This document shows positions 6,242 through 15,180 of a DNA stretch of 64,000 nucleotides, one piece after another. How positions within the stretch are numbered: the first letter of the stretch is position 1; every line of letters starts with the position of its first letter. The position numbers and the translations under genes are program-made. The notes beneath the pieces are model-generated. The model saw only the letters and a program-made list of their open reading frames with translations, was not told the origin of the DNA and searched no databases. This DNA comes from Salinilacustrithrix sp963747745 (lineage in GTDB: Bacteria > Actinomycetota > Acidimicrobiia > Acidimicrobiales > Salinilacustritrichaceae). The stretch is from NCBI GenBank assembly GCA_963747745.1, contig CAVVGJ010000022.1, positions 1 to 64,000 on the forward strand. Reading direction: 5' to 3'.

Positions 6242-6667
6242 ATGGCATCGATCGACGACCCACAGATCCGTGACTTCCTGAGTGCCGGCACCCGCACCGG
6301 CAAGGTGGCGTGGGTGGCGTCGGACGGTGCACCCCATGTGGCGCCGGTCTGGTTCGTGCTGGACGGGGGCGACGTCGTGTTCAACACCGGCTCCGGCACC
6401 GGCAAGGGCCGGGCGCTGGCCCGGGAGGGTCGGGCGTCGCTCGTGGTCGACGACCAGGAACCCCCGTTCTCGTTCGTGAAGGTCGACGGCCCAGTCATGC
6501 TCTCCGACGACCTGCCCGAGGTGCGCCGCTTCGCCACCCGGATCGGCGGCCGCTACATGGGCGAGGACCGGGCCGAGGAGTTCGGCATTCGCAACGGTGT
6601 ACCCGGCGAGCTCCTGGTGCGCCTCCACGTCGAGCGGGTGACCGCGGCGTTCGATCTCGCCGACTGA
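6242..6667 (+). CDS. PPOX-class F420-dependent flavoprotein
   Basis: 141 residues with the split beta-barrel of pyridoxamine-phosphate-oxidase-like proteins: VAWVASDGAPHVAPVWFVLD, VFNTGSGTGKGRALAREGRA and LVVDDQEPPFSFVKVDGPV. The GKGR-x-L pattern is the cofactor-phosphate-binding segment seen in actinobacterial F420-dependent reductases. Such enzymes reduce small substrates with F420H2 or bind heme or flavin. The exact substrate is unknown. ATG 6242 gives the usual family length. Confidence 0.75.
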   Translation: MASIDDPQIRDFLSAGTRTGKVAWVASDGAPHVAPVWFVLDGGDVVFNTGSGTGKGRALAREGRASLVVDDQEPPFSFVKVDGPVMLSDDLPEVRRFATRIGGRYMGEDRAEEFGIRNGVPGELLVRLHVERVTAAFDLAD

Positions 6668-6716
6668 TTTCCCGGGCGTCGCGGGTCGGGAGCGGGCACA
6701 CTCGACGAATGATCCG

Positions 6717-7565
6717 ATGGGCGAGCCGAACCAGCGTGGCGGCGTGAGGATCGAGCTCGTCGTCACCGACCTCGACGGAACGCTCTGGGAGCTGGAGACG
6801 GCGATCCACGATCGGACGCGCGCTGCGATCCTCCACCTGCTGGACCAGACCACCCCGCTCCTGGTCGCGACCGGACGGCGGGTCGGCTCCACCCGGGCGC
6901 CGCTCGCCGCCCTCGGGCTCGCCCCGCCGGCGGTGGTCCTCAACGGGGCCCTCGGCCTCGACCTCGCGTCCGGCGATCGGTTCCACCGGGGCGGGTTCGG
7001 CCCCGAGGAGGCGGCCGCCGTGCTCGACGCCCACCTGGCCCACGGCATCGAGCCGTGCGTCTACGTCGACCACGACGACCACCCGGTGTGGGTCAGCGCC
7101 AACCCCTCGACGCACCCGGAACATCTCGCCAGCTTCGACACCGATGTCGCATCCGGCGACCTCCGGGCGATCGTGGGCACCGAGCGTGTCCTCGCCTTCG
7201 GCGTCCTCGGCATCGACGAGGACGCGGCCCACCGCCTCGGCCAGGACCTGACGACTGTCGCCTCGCCCCACGTCGACCGCGACCGCGGCTACGGCGGCTA
7301 CGCCGTGACCGTCGCACCCCGGGCGCAATCGAAGTGGGACGGGGTCGCCGCGTTCTGCGCCCTCCACGGACTCGACCCGAACGCCGTGCTGGCCATCGGC
7401 GACGGCCCCAACGACGCCGAGCTGCTCGACAACGCCGCCATCGCCGTGGTCCCCGAAGACGCCCATCCCGCCGCCCGCCGGCACGCCGACCACGTCGTCG
7501 GCCGCGCCCGCGACGGCGGCTGGGCCGACATCCTGCACCTGCTCGACGTCACCTTGCCCGGCTGA
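6717..7565 (+). CDS. HAD-superfamily hydrolase, Cof/YidA type
   Basis: 282 residues. Motif I VVTDLDGTLWE (Asp18 and Asp20) holds the nucleophile, motif II is LLVATGRR, motif III the Lys in AQSKWDGVAAF, and motif IV AIGDGPNDAELL binds Mg2+. The C2-type cap between motifs II and III and the total length match the Cof subfamily of sugar-phosphate and nucleotide phosphatases. ATG 6717 is used. A GTG at 6744 (VRIELVVTDLDGT) is equally reasonable, and neither has a clear ribosome site. The gene converges on the bicupin-like gene. Confidence 0.8.
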   Translation: MGEPNQRGGVRIELVVTDLDGTLWELETAIHDRTRAAILHLLDQTTPLLVATGRRVGSTRAPLAALGLAPPAVVLNGALGLDLASGDRFHRGGFGPEEAAAVLDAHLAHGIEPCVYVDHDDHPVWVSANPSTHPEHLASFDTDVASGDLRAIVGTERVLAFGVLGIDEDAAHRLGQDLTTVASPHVDRDRGYGGYAVTVAPRAQSKWDGVAAFCALHGLDPNAVLAIGDGPNDAELLDNAAIAVVPEDAHPAARRHADHVVGRARDGGWADILHLLDVTLPG

Positions 7566-7571
7566 ACCGGG
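7557..7571. terminator. Short hairpin between convergent genes
   Basis: CCCGG (7557-7561), CTGAA loop and CCGGG (7567-7571) overlap the HAD stop codon. The 13-base gap to the next gene end leaves little other room for termination. The stem is short. Confidence 0.25.
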
Positions 7572-7583
7572 TCGGGCAGCGGG

Positions 7584-8534
7584 TCAGTTGGCGGCGATCG
7601 CCAGCTGCCCCTGGAGGTCGGCGAGGGCGGTCGACAGTGCGGTGCCCAGCGGGCCGGCGACGGCGCCGTCGTCGAGCGCCGTGCGCAGCGCACGCCGGTC
7701 GGCGACGAGGAGCACCAGCTGCGCCCCGTCGGGGCCGGCGACGAGGGCCGGGTGTTCGACGTCGGCCTCCTCCACCCGCACGTGACCTTCGGCCAGGGTG
7801 GTGGCGCCGGCCTCGATCGACCCCGACACCGGGGCGATGATGGTCTCGGTGCCGATCGAGCGGGCCGGGACGGCCTCGGTGCCGGCGGCGCAGTCGAGGA
7901 ACACCAGCACCGGTCCGCACGTCGGTTCGCCGAGCAGGCCGGCGGCCATGCGGAGCCCGGGTGCGATCTCGTCCCACTCGTCGGAGGAGTCGAACCCGCC
8001 GTCGAGATGCGCCCGGGTGGTGGGGCCCATCGTGGTGGCGATCGCCGGGGCGCCGGGGCACGGGTCCTGCATGTCGATGCCCAGGGCGGCGCCGGCCATC
8101 TCCTGCTCCGGTGTGACCCGCTCGGCGATCTCGGCCTTCACCGGCCGGATGGCGAAGCCCCGGCGGTCGGCGAACATGATGATGCCGTAGCCACCGTCGG
8201 GGCCCCAGGCGAAGTTGTCGCTCGCATACGGCACGCCGCCGTCGTGGAACCGGAACTGGCCCTGCTCGTAGGCGTCACGGCCCATGTTGGTGGTGCCCCG
8301 CACCGAGATCCGCCAGTTGTCGGATGCGTGGGCATGGGCGAACGAGAGCGGCATCTGCTCGTCGGTGGGTTCGACGTAGCTGAGGACGACGAAGGGGCCG
8401 CAGTGCTCGTCGCCGACCATGATCGGCAGGATCGTGGCGCCCAGGCTCTCGGACCAACCCCGCCGGTCGGTGTAGTCGGCGTCGACGTGACCGTCGACCG
8501 CCTCCATCGGGATGCTGGACAGGATCTGGTACAC
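7584..8534 (-). CDS. Bicupin-like protein of unknown function
   Basis: 316 residues from GTG 8534, chosen because GGGGGTG lies six bases before it. GTG 8567 in the same frame is possible. The sequence has two halves that look alike. The first runs FAHAHASDNWRISVRG then FRFHDGG and GYGIIMFADRRGFAI. The second runs IGTETIIAPVSGSIEAGAT then LAEGHVRVEEADVEHPALV and LVLLVADRRAL. The beta-rich spacing and the His positions suggest two cupin folds. It lies 60 bases after the CoxL-like gene on the same strand, so it is probably co-transcribed. A metal-bound or small-molecule-binding helper role is only a guess. Confidence 0.6.
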   Translation of the reverse strand: MYQILSSIPMEAVDGHVDADYTDRRGWSESLGATILPIMVGDEHCGPFVVLSYVEPTDEQMPLSFAHAHASDNWRISVRGTTNMGRDAYEQGQFRFHDGGVPYASDNFAWGPDGGYGIIMFADRRGFAIRPVKAEIAERVTPEQEMAGAALGIDMQDPCPGAPAIATTMGPTTRAHLDGGFDSSDEWDEIAPGLRMAAGLLGEPTCGPVLVFLDCAAGTEAVPARSIGTETIIAPVSGSIEAGATTLAEGHVRVEEADVEHPALVAGPDGAQLVLLVADRRALRTALDDGAVAGPLGTALSTALADLQGQLAIAAN

Positions 8535-8594
8535 GGCGGCACCCCCACGAACTCGTCGGCCGGACACCGCCGACGCTAGCGGTCGCCGGCGAGT

Positions 8595-11006
8595 TCAGAT
8601 CCCGTCGGCGGCCGCGGCGGCGTCCTCGTCGACGTCGCCGCCCTTGGGCAGGGTGGCGAAGATGGCCGGTGGCTCGCGCCACGGGTCGGCGTCGCCCCGC
8701 CGGGCGGCCTCGATGGCCTCCCACACCCGCTGGGGTGAGCACGGCATGTCGATGTGGCGCACGCCGAGGTGCGACACGGCGTCGATCACCGCGTTCTGCA
8801 CCGCCGGCGTCGAGCCGATGGTGGCCGCCTCGCCGATCCCCTTGGCGCCCAGCGGGTTGAGCGGCGACGGTGTCTGGGTCGAGTGCACGTCGAAGCTCGG
8901 CATCTCGGCGGCCGACGGGAAGCCGTAGTCGGCGAAGTTGGACGTGAGGGGGTTGCCGTCCTCGTCGAAGCGGATCTCCTCGTACAGCGCCTGCCCGATG
9001 CCCGAGCCGATGCCACCGTGCTGTTGGCCCTCGACCAGCAGCTGGTTGATGACCGTGCCGCAGTCGTCGACCGCCACGTGGCGGACGAGGCGGGCCCGTC
9101 CGGTGTCGGTGTCGACCTCGGCCACCGCGATGTGGGCACCGAAGGGAAACGTGGCGCCGTCCTGTTCGAACAGCGCGTCGCCGGCGAGCTGGCCGCCGTC
9201 GGGCTGCTCGGCGGCGCGGGCTGCCAGCTCGGCCCAGGGGAGCGCGCGGGCGGGGACGCCCTGGACGCCGACGGTCCCGGCCGCGGTGTCGACCACGATG
9301 TCGTCCTCGTCGGCCTCCAGCAGCCGGGCGGCGAGGGTCCGGGCCGCGTCCACCAACGCCCCCGTGGCCCGGTGGACGGCCGAGCCGCCGAGCTGCATCG
9401 AGCGGGAGCCCCCGGTGCCACCACCGGTGGGGACCCGGTCGGTGTCGCCGTCGACGAGGGTGATGTCCTCCACCGGGATGCCGGTCTGGGCGTTCACCAG
9501 CATGGCGTAGGAGGTCTGGTGGCCCTGCCCGTGGGCGGACGTACCGGCGTAGACGGTGGCCGTCCCGTCGGGGTGCACCTCGACGCGGCCGTTCTCGCTC
9601 GCCCCGCCGCCGGCGGTGATCTCCACGTAGACAGCGACGCCGATGCCGAGCTGGCGGACATCGCCACGCTCCCGGCGTTCGGCCTGCTGGCGACGGAGAT
9701 CGTCGTAGCCGACCGCTTCGGCCGCGGTGCGCAGGGGCAGGAGGTAGCGGCCGCTGTCGTAGGTGTTGCCGGTGAGGGTGGTGAAGGGGAAGACGTCGTC
9801 GCCCAGCAGGTTCTTCTCCCGCAGGACGATGGGATCGATGTCCAGCTCGTGGGCGGCCTGGTCGACGAGGCGCTCGAGCAGGGCGGTGGCCTCGGGCCGG
9901 CCCGCGCCGCGGTACGCACCGACCGGCGTGGTGTTGGTGACGGCCACGGCGACGTCGAACTCGATGGCCGGGAAGGTGTACGTGCCGTGCGACATGCGAC
10001 GGGTGCCGCCGGGCAGGGCGGCGCCGATGCCGGGATAGGCGCCGGCGTCGCCGACGAGGTGGACGCGCAGGCCGGTGAACGTCCCGTCGGCCCGGCACCC
10101 CAGCTCGGCGTACTGGACCTGGCCCCGCCCGTGCGGCATCGCCTGCATCTCCTCGCTGCGACCGGGCACCCACACCACCGGACGATCGAGACGACGGGCT
10201 GCCGCGGCGACCACCGTGTACTCGTGCTGCGGGCCGGCCTTGCCTCCGAAGCCACCCCCGACCCTGGGCGTGATGACGTGGATCTGGTCGGGCTCCATGC
10301 CGAGCACCGCGGCGAGGCCGCCCTTGACCAGGTGGGGGAACTGGTTCGCCGGCCACACGGTGAGCCGGCCGTCGTCGCCGGGCGCGGCGGCGAAGCAGTG
10401 CACCTCCATCGGGGCCACGGCCACCCGCTGGTTCACGTAGCGGCCCCGCACGACGACGTCGGACACCGCCTCGAGGTCGAGCGGCGCATCCGACGACTCG
10501 GACACGGCCAGGTTGTTCTCGCGACCGGGAATGATCGGCGTCGCCCCCGGGGCGAGGGCCGCCTCGGCGTCGACGGAGACGGGCAGCGGGTCGATGTCGG
10601 CCCACACCATCGCGGCGGCATCCTCGCCCTGGGCCAGGGTCTCGGCCAGCACGACGGCGACGGCCTCGCCGACGAAGCGCACCTTGTCGGTGGCCAGCGG
10701 GGCGCGGGCGAAGTCGTCGTGGAGGCGCACGAACCCGTGGTGGGGTCCGATGCCCAGTTCGGCCGCGGTCCACACCGCCACGACTCCTGGCATGGCGCGG
10801 GCCTCGTCCACCTCGATCGAGCGGATCATGCCGTGGGCGGTGTCGGACCGGACGAACACGGCGTGCAGCGGATTGTCCAATGGCAGGTCGGCCACGTAGC
10901 GGCCCGTTCCTCGGAGCAGCTCCGGATCCTCGGTGCGGACCACGCGGGTGCCGAGGATCGAGCCGTGGGTCTCTGTGCTTGTCGGATCGGTGCTGGCAGT
11001 CGTCAC
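8595..11006 (-). CDS. Molybdopterin-binding large subunit, xanthine dehydrogenase/CoxL family
   Basis: 803 residues. VGGGFGGK at 249-256 is the molybdenum-cofactor motif and AYRGAGR at 364-370 is the active-site loop. Form I CO dehydrogenases carry AYRCSFR with a catalytic Cys, whereas AYRGAGR marks form II/other molybdenum hydroxylases, so CO oxidation is unlikely. A GIGEAA near the C-terminus supplies the catalytic Glu. Such subunits hydroxylate aromatic or purine-like substrates and normally partner with FAD (CoxM) and 2Fe-2S (CoxS) subunits. None is encoded in this window, upstream being an unrelated DUF5655 gene. It may borrow partners encoded elsewhere. Substrate unknown. Confidence 0.85.
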   Translation of the reverse strand: MTTASTDPTSTETHGSILGTRVVRTEDPELLRGTGRYVADLPLDNPLHAVFVRSDTAHGMIRSIEVDEARAMPGVVAVWTAAELGIGPHHGFVRLHDDFARAPLATDKVRFVGEAVAVVLAETLAQGEDAAAMVWADIDPLPVSVDAEAALAPGATPIIPGRENNLAVSESSDAPLDLEAVSDVVVRGRYVNQRVAVAPMEVHCFAAAPGDDGRLTVWPANQFPHLVKGGLAAVLGMEPDQIHVITPRVGGGFGGKAGPQHEYTVVAAAARRLDRPVVWVPGRSEEMQAMPHGRGQVQYAELGCRADGTFTGLRVHLVGDAGAYPGIGAALPGGTRRMSHGTYTFPAIEFDVAVAVTNTTPVGAYRGAGRPEATALLERLVDQAAHELDIDPIVLREKNLLGDDVFPFTTLTGNTYDSGRYLLPLRTAAEAVGYDDLRRQQAERRERGDVRQLGIGVAVYVEITAGGGASENGRVEVHPDGTATVYAGTSAHGQGHQTSYAMLVNAQTGIPVEDITLVDGDTDRVPTGGGTGGSRSMQLGGSAVHRATGALVDAARTLAARLLEADEDDIVVDTAAGTVGVQGVPARALPWAELAARAAEQPDGGQLAGDALFEQDGATFPFGAHIAVAEVDTDTGRARLVRHVAVDDCGTVINQLLVEGQQHGGIGSGIGQALYEEIRFDEDGNPLTSNFADYGFPSAAEMPSFDVHSTQTPSPLNPLGAKGIGEAATIGSTPAVQNAVIDAVSHLGVRHIDMPCSPQRVWEAIEAARRGDADPWREPPAIFATLPKGGDVDEDAAAAADGI

Positions 11007-11075
11007 CGTGGCGACTGTACGGGCCGGGTCGGGCCCGCGGCCGCTAGGACTCCACGTAGCTGGCGAGGTCCGAGC

Positions 11076-11510
11076 TCAGGCGGAACTGATCTCGAGCTCG
11101 AACGCCTCGGTCAACCAGTCCTTCACCACGTCGTCGACGTCGTGGGGGTCGCGCAGGTTGACGACGTGGAACCAGCGGCCGCTCCAGTTCATCGGCTTGC
11201 GGGCGATGCGGGGATGTTCGATCCGCTGCGGCGATGCGAACGAGAGCGCCACCCACTTCGTCTTGGGCCGGAGCTCGGCGAAGGTCGTGCGCACCTTGAA
11301 GAAGATGCCGACGGAGACCGGTTCGACGTAGACGTCGCCCAGCGAGGCGAAGTGGGCGTGCACCGCTTCGAAGATCGGGCGCTCGCGCTCCGGCCCGGTC
11401 GAGAAGTACTCGTCGAGCGTCAGCGCCGGCGCGCACTCGTGGCCCTGACGGGTCCGGCCGAACTGCCGGCCGCAGTCGGGACAGGTCCAACGCGTCACGG
11501 CCCGCAGCAT
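11076..11510 (-). CDS. DUF5655 protein with zinc-ribbon-like N-terminus
   Basis: 144 residues. The start MLRAVTRWTCPDCGRQFG has a CxxC pair followed by HEC near residue 26, suggesting a small zinc site. The rest (YFSTGPERERPIFEAVHAHF, then VSVGIFFKVRTTFAELRPK, WVALSFASPQRIEHPRIARK) is the DUF5655 fold (PF18899), found alone or fused to DNA-linked domains and possibly nucleic-acid related. ATG 11510 chosen; a GTG four codons later is possible. It precedes the CoxL-like gene by 69 bases on the same strand, but the two look functionally unrelated. Confidence 0.7.
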   Translation of the reverse strand: MLRAVTRWTCPDCGRQFGRTRQGHECAPALTLDEYFSTGPERERPIFEAVHAHFASLGDVYVEPVSVGIFFKVRTTFAELRPKTKWVALSFASPQRIEHPRIARKPMNWSGRWFHVVNLRDPHDVDDVVKDWLTEAFELEISSA

Positions 11511-11551
11511 CCCACGCCGTCGATCTCCGTGCCCGACCAGTTGGGGCAAAT

Positions 11552-11580
11552 GGGACACAGGAGGGTGGTAGTCGTAAGGT
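11552..11580 (+). promoter_or_regulatory. Promoter GGGACA-17-TAAGGT for the P450-dehalogenase pair
   Basis: GGGACA at 11552-11557, 17 bases, then TAAGGT at 11575-11580. Transcription would start near 11587, leaving a leader of about 70 bases that contains GGAGG nine bases ahead of the ATG. Confidence 0.4.
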
Positions 11581-11655
11581 CTGGCGGAACTCGACCGGCG
11601 GTCGTCTGGGCTCGGCACTGGGGCGGATCCGGCGGCGTCGACTGGAGGCAGTGCC

Positions 11656-12867
11656 ATGCAGGACCTCGCCGAGGCCCCGTTGCTCGACCTGTTCGACCCC
11701 GAGCTGGGGGTCGATGCCGAGCCGGTGTTCGCCGCGTTGCGGGAGGAGTCGGCCGTGGCTCGGACACCGCTGGGGGCGATCGTCCTCCGGCGGGACGAGA
11801 TCCACAGCCTGCTCGGCGACCGGCGCCTGATCAGCTCGATCCCGCATCTCGTCCGGCTCCAGGGCGGGAGCGACGGGCCCGCCGGCGATCTGCTGGCGTC
11901 GTCGGTCATCGCGGTCGACGGAGCCGACCACACCCGGCTGCGGCGGCTGGTGAGCCGGTCGTTCACGCCCAGCGCCGCCAACCGCCACCGGCCGCTGATG
12001 CGCTCGCTGACCGAGGAGCTGGTCGCCGGGTTCTCCACCGGGCCCGATGGCGTGGGACGGTGCGAGTTCGTGACCGCGTTCGCCGACCACTACCCGGTGC
12101 GGGTGATCTGCGGCGTGCTCGGCGTGCCGGAGGAGGACCACGAGCAGTTCGGGGCGTGGGCGGAGGCCATCACCTACGTGCTGTCGTTCGAGCTGTCGGC
12201 CCACCTCGACGAGGTGATCGAGGCCGTCGGCGAGCTGCGCGACTACGTCACCGACCTGGTCGAGCAACGGCGGCGGGATCCGCAGGACGACCTGGTGACC
12301 AGCCTGGTCCAGGCGTCCGAGGACGGCGACCGGCTGAGCAACGACGAGCTGCTCTCGATGATCGGTGGCCTGCTCTTCGCCGGCGTCGACACCACCCGCA
12401 ACCAGCTCGGCCTGGCCATGCACACCTTCTGCGAGCACCCCGACCAGTGGTCGCTGCTCGTCAGCCGTCCCGAGCTGGCGCCGGCCGCCGTCAACGAGAC
12501 GATGCGGCTGTTCGGGGCGGTGTCGGGGATCCCGCGCGTCACCCTCGAGGACGTGGAGGTGGGCGGCTGGCGCATCCCCAAGGACACCATCGTGTTCCTC
12601 TCCCTCGCCTCGGCCAACCGCGATCACCGCTACTTCGAGGACCCGATGCGCTTCGACATCACCGCCGAACGGGAGGCGCACCTGACCTTCGGCGGCGGCC
12701 CCCACTACTGCCTCGGCGCCAACCTGGCCCGGGCCGAGATGGAGGAGGCGCTGACCGTGCTCGCCGGCGCCATGCCCGAGCTGCGCCTCGACGGGGAACC
12801 GGACTGGCGGACGAACATGGGCATCAGCGGACCGAACCGGTTGCCATTGGCGTTCACCGCCCCCTGA
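11656..12867 (+). CDS. Cytochrome P450 monooxygenase
   Basis: 403 residues, normal length for a soluble bacterial P450. The I-helix oxygen-binding motif is AGVDT (242-246), the K-helix ExxR is ETMR (281-284) and the heme loop FGGGPHYCLG (345-354) carries the ligand Cys352. These soluble P450s take electrons from a ferredoxin and its reductase. Neither is encoded next to it. The haloalkane dehalogenase gene starts only 30 bases downstream, so the two are very likely one operon and could act in one pathway on a halogenated or hydrophobic substrate. Substrate not readable from sequence. Confidence 0.9.
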   Translation: MQDLAEAPLLDLFDPELGVDAEPVFAALREESAVARTPLGAIVLRRDEIHSLLGDRRLISSIPHLVRLQGGSDGPAGDLLASSVIAVDGADHTRLRRLVSRSFTPSAANRHRPLMRSLTEELVAGFSTGPDGVGRCEFVTAFADHYPVRVICGVLGVPEEDHEQFGAWAEAITYVLSFELSAHLDEVIEAVGELRDYVTDLVEQRRRDPQDDLVTSLVQASEDGDRLSNDELLSMIGGLLFAGVDTTRNQLGLAMHTFCEHPDQWSLLVSRPELAPAAVNETMRLFGAVSGIPRVTLEDVEVGGWRIPKDTIVFLSLASANRDHRYFEDPMRFDITAEREAHLTFGGGPHYCLGANLARAEMEEALTVLAGAMPELRLDGEPDWRTNMGISGPNRLPLAFTAP

Positions 12868-12897
12868 CATCGCGGTCGGCGATACGGTCCGCCGGCG

Positions 12898-13818
12898 ATG
12901 ATCTCCCTCGACGAGACCTTCGACGGCACGTTCCCGTTCGCCCCGCACACCTTCGACGGCCACGGCTTCGTCCAGCACTACGTGGACGAGGGGCCGAGGG
13001 ACGGTCAGGTGGTGGTGTGCCTGCACGGCGAACCGACCTGGGGCTACCTGTACCGCAACATCATCCCCCGGCTGTCCGGCCGGTACCGGGTGATCGTCCC
13101 CGACCACATGGGCTTCGGGAAGTCGGAGACACCCCAGGACCGCGACTACACGCTGCGCACCCACACCGAGAACCTCGCCGCACTGATCGACCACCTCGAC
13201 GTCGGCGGCATCACCTTCGTGATCCAGGACTGGGGCGGCCCGATCGGCGCCGCCTACACCGTCCGCCACCCCGACCGGGTCAAGCGGCTGTTCCTGGCCA
13301 ACACCCTCGCCGGCTACGGCCAGGTGGGCGACGACGTGGCGCAGATCAACGAGTCGCGGTGGTTCCGCTGGATCGGCGAGGGCCTCGAGTCCGGCCGCAC
13401 CGAGGCGGTGCTGCGCAACCTCGGCTCGACGGTGCTGTCGGTCATGCAGTTGCTGGGGATGCACAACCCCGAGGCCGTCACCAGCGCGACCTGGGTGCGG
13501 GCGTACTCGGCCCCGTTCCCCACCTGGGAGTCGGCCATCGGCGGCTACGAGTTCCCCATCGACGCCTACACGGGCCGCATCGTCGACTACGTCCTCGAAG
13601 GACTGGCCGGCGTGCCGGACCTGCAGTCCAAGCCGGCCGTGCTCTACGAGGGCATGGCCGACCAGGCCATCCCGCCCGCCCGGGCCATCGCCGACTTCCG
13701 GTCGCTGTGGCCCGACGCCCCCGTGGTCGAGCTGCCCGGCGTCGGCCACTTCTGCCAGGAGGACGTTCCCGACGTCCTCGCCGCCGGCATCGACCACTTC
13801 ATCCAGGCCAACCCGTAG
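12898..13818 (+). CDS. Haloalkane dehalogenase-type alpha/beta hydrolase
   Basis: 306 residues. The oxyanion segment is LHGEPTWGYLYRN (42-54), the nucleophile Asp111 in VIQDWGGPIG is followed by Trp112 (a halide-stabilising residue in this family), an acid candidate is Asp255 in YEGMADQAIP, and the catalytic His284 lies in GVGHFCQEDV. An Asp nucleophile in the DWGGPIG context, rather than Ser, is the mark of haloalkane dehalogenases, and the HGEPTW form resembles subfamily I (DhlA type). These enzymes hydrolyse carbon-halogen bonds to alcohols without cofactors. A cap Trp (Trp155 or Trp158) may be the second halide ligand. It follows the P450 by 30 bases. Confidence 0.85.
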   Translation: MISLDETFDGTFPFAPHTFDGHGFVQHYVDEGPRDGQVVVCLHGEPTWGYLYRNIIPRLSGRYRVIVPDHMGFGKSETPQDRDYTLRTHTENLAALIDHLDVGGITFVIQDWGGPIGAAYTVRHPDRVKRLFLANTLAGYGQVGDDVAQINESRWFRWIGEGLESGRTEAVLRNLGSTVLSVMQLLGMHNPEAVTSATWVRAYSAPFPTWESAIGGYEFPIDAYTGRIVDYVLEGLAGVPDLQSKPAVLYEGMADQAIPPARAIADFRSLWPDAPVVELPGVGHFCQEDVPDVLAAGIDHFIQANP

Positions 13819-13888
13819 CCGGCCCTGCTGGTACGCGCTGATCGGTCGGATCCCGGTTCCTGTCGTAGTGCCCGGCTACAACAGGGGC

Positions 13889-15178
13889 ATGGGGAAGAAC
13901 AACCGCCGGCGCCGGGCCGCCAAGCAACGCAAGCGAACCGAGCAGCGACGGGAACGCCGTACCGAGGCCGACCCGACCACGGCGTTCCTGACTGCCGTCC
14001 AGGCGTACCGCGTCGGCGATGATCGCCTGGTCTCTGAGCTGGTCGAGCTCCTCGCCGCCCTCGCGCCACCGGCGGTTGCGGCTGCGGTGGAGGCGGTGGT
14101 CGAGCGGGAGGTGGCGCGGCTGTGGGTGGCGGGGTGGCAGCCCGCCGTGTTGCACCGGGCGGTGGAGCGGAACGCCGACGCCGGCGCCGCCACCATGCTG
14201 CGGGGCGCGCTCGCCGCCGAGTCGGCGTCGTGGAAGTCCCTGGCCGCCGAGGTGGCGCCCGAGTGGCTGGACCAGCTCGCCGCCATCGACGCCAGTCCGT
14301 CCCCGCCCTCCGAGCAGCCCTACCTGCTCCGGGTCGACCGCTCCTGGCCCGACGTCCTGCACGCCACCGTCCGGATGACCGACGTCCTGCAGCGCCTCCC
14401 GGCGCTGCCCCTCCTCGGCCCGCCGCCGACCGAGTGGCGCTCGGGCATGGTCGCCGCGGGGCGGACCAGGTTGCCCTCGGCGGTGCTGGAGAAGGTCCGG
14501 GCCCTGCTGGCCAAGGCCGAGTCGACGTCGTTCGATGCCGAGGCCGAGGCGTTCACGGCCAAGGCCCAGGAGCTGATGACCCGTCACCGCATCGACCGGG
14601 CGGTGTTGGAGGCATCGTCGGGATCGGGCTCCGACACCGCGTCCGGGCGCCGCCTGCTGGTCGACGATCCCTACGCCGACGCCAAGGCGATGCTCCTCCA
14701 AGCGATCTGCGGGGCCAACGACGGCCATGCCGTCTGGTCGAAGGGACTGGGGTTCTCCACCGTCTTCGCCTTCCCCGACGAGCTCGACATCATCGAGGAC
14801 CTGTTCACGTCGTTGCTGGTGCAGGCCACCAAGGCGCTGCGGCGCGAGGGGGCGAAGCAGGACGCGTCGGGACGGAGCCGCACCAAGCGATTCCGGCGGT
14901 CGTTCCTCGTCGCTTTCGCCACCCGCATCGGCCAACGGCTGGCCGAGACGTCGGATGCCGCGGTGGCCGAGGCCGAGCAGGCCACCGGGCGTTCGCTGGT
15001 CCCGGTCCTGGCCGGCCGGGCCGAAGCAGCCCACGACGCGGCCACCGAGGCCTACCCCGAGACCCGACCGTTCGCGGCCAACGCCACCGACGGCGAGGGC
15101 TGGTTCGCGGGGACCATGTTCGGCGACCGGGCCGATCTCGGTGTCGGCGCACCCCTCGACGAGCGCACCGCATCCTGA
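13889..15178 (+). CDS. DUF2786-containing protein
   Basis: 429 residues beginning with a very basic tail (MGKNNRRRRAAKQRKRTEQR), which suggests nucleic-acid or membrane contact. Around residue 200 the segment LEKVRALLAKAESTSFDAEA leading to KAQELMTRHRID is the DUF2786 helical domain (PF10979). The rest is Ala/Leu-rich helix, and a second family-typical region RSFLVAFATRIGQRLAE lies near 345. Function unknown, though DUF2786 proteins are often linked to phage or DNA-metabolism contexts. The ATG at 13889 was preferred to an in-frame GTG at 13868. Confidence 0.75.
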   Translation: MGKNNRRRRAAKQRKRTEQRRERRTEADPTTAFLTAVQAYRVGDDRLVSELVELLAALAPPAVAAAVEAVVEREVARLWVAGWQPAVLHRAVERNADAGAATMLRGALAAESASWKSLAAEVAPEWLDQLAAIDASPSPPSEQPYLLRVDRSWPDVLHATVRMTDVLQRLPALPLLGPPPTEWRSGMVAAGRTRLPSAVLEKVRALLAKAESTSFDAEAEAFTAKAQELMTRHRIDRAVLEASSGSGSDTASGRRLLVDDPYADAKAMLLQAICGANDGHAVWSKGLGFSTVFAFPDELDIIEDLFTSLLVQATKALRREGAKQDASGRSRTKRFRRSFLVAFATRIGQRLAETSDAAVAEAEQATGRSLVPVLAGRAEAAHDAATEAYPETRPFAANATDGEGWFAGTMFGDRADLGVGAPLDERTAS

Positions 15179-15180
15179 TC

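Noticed and set aside
12705..13797. Minus-strand frames over the P450-dehalogenase pair
   Set aside because: No motifs; the plus strand carries complete catalytic sets.
8754..13841. A 1695-codon open frame on the plus strand antisense to the CoxL-like gene
   Set aside because: Its translation is Gly/Arg/Ala-rich with no motif, it crosses several real genes on both strands, and the opposite strand encodes a protein with clear motifs. High GC makes long antisense frames common.
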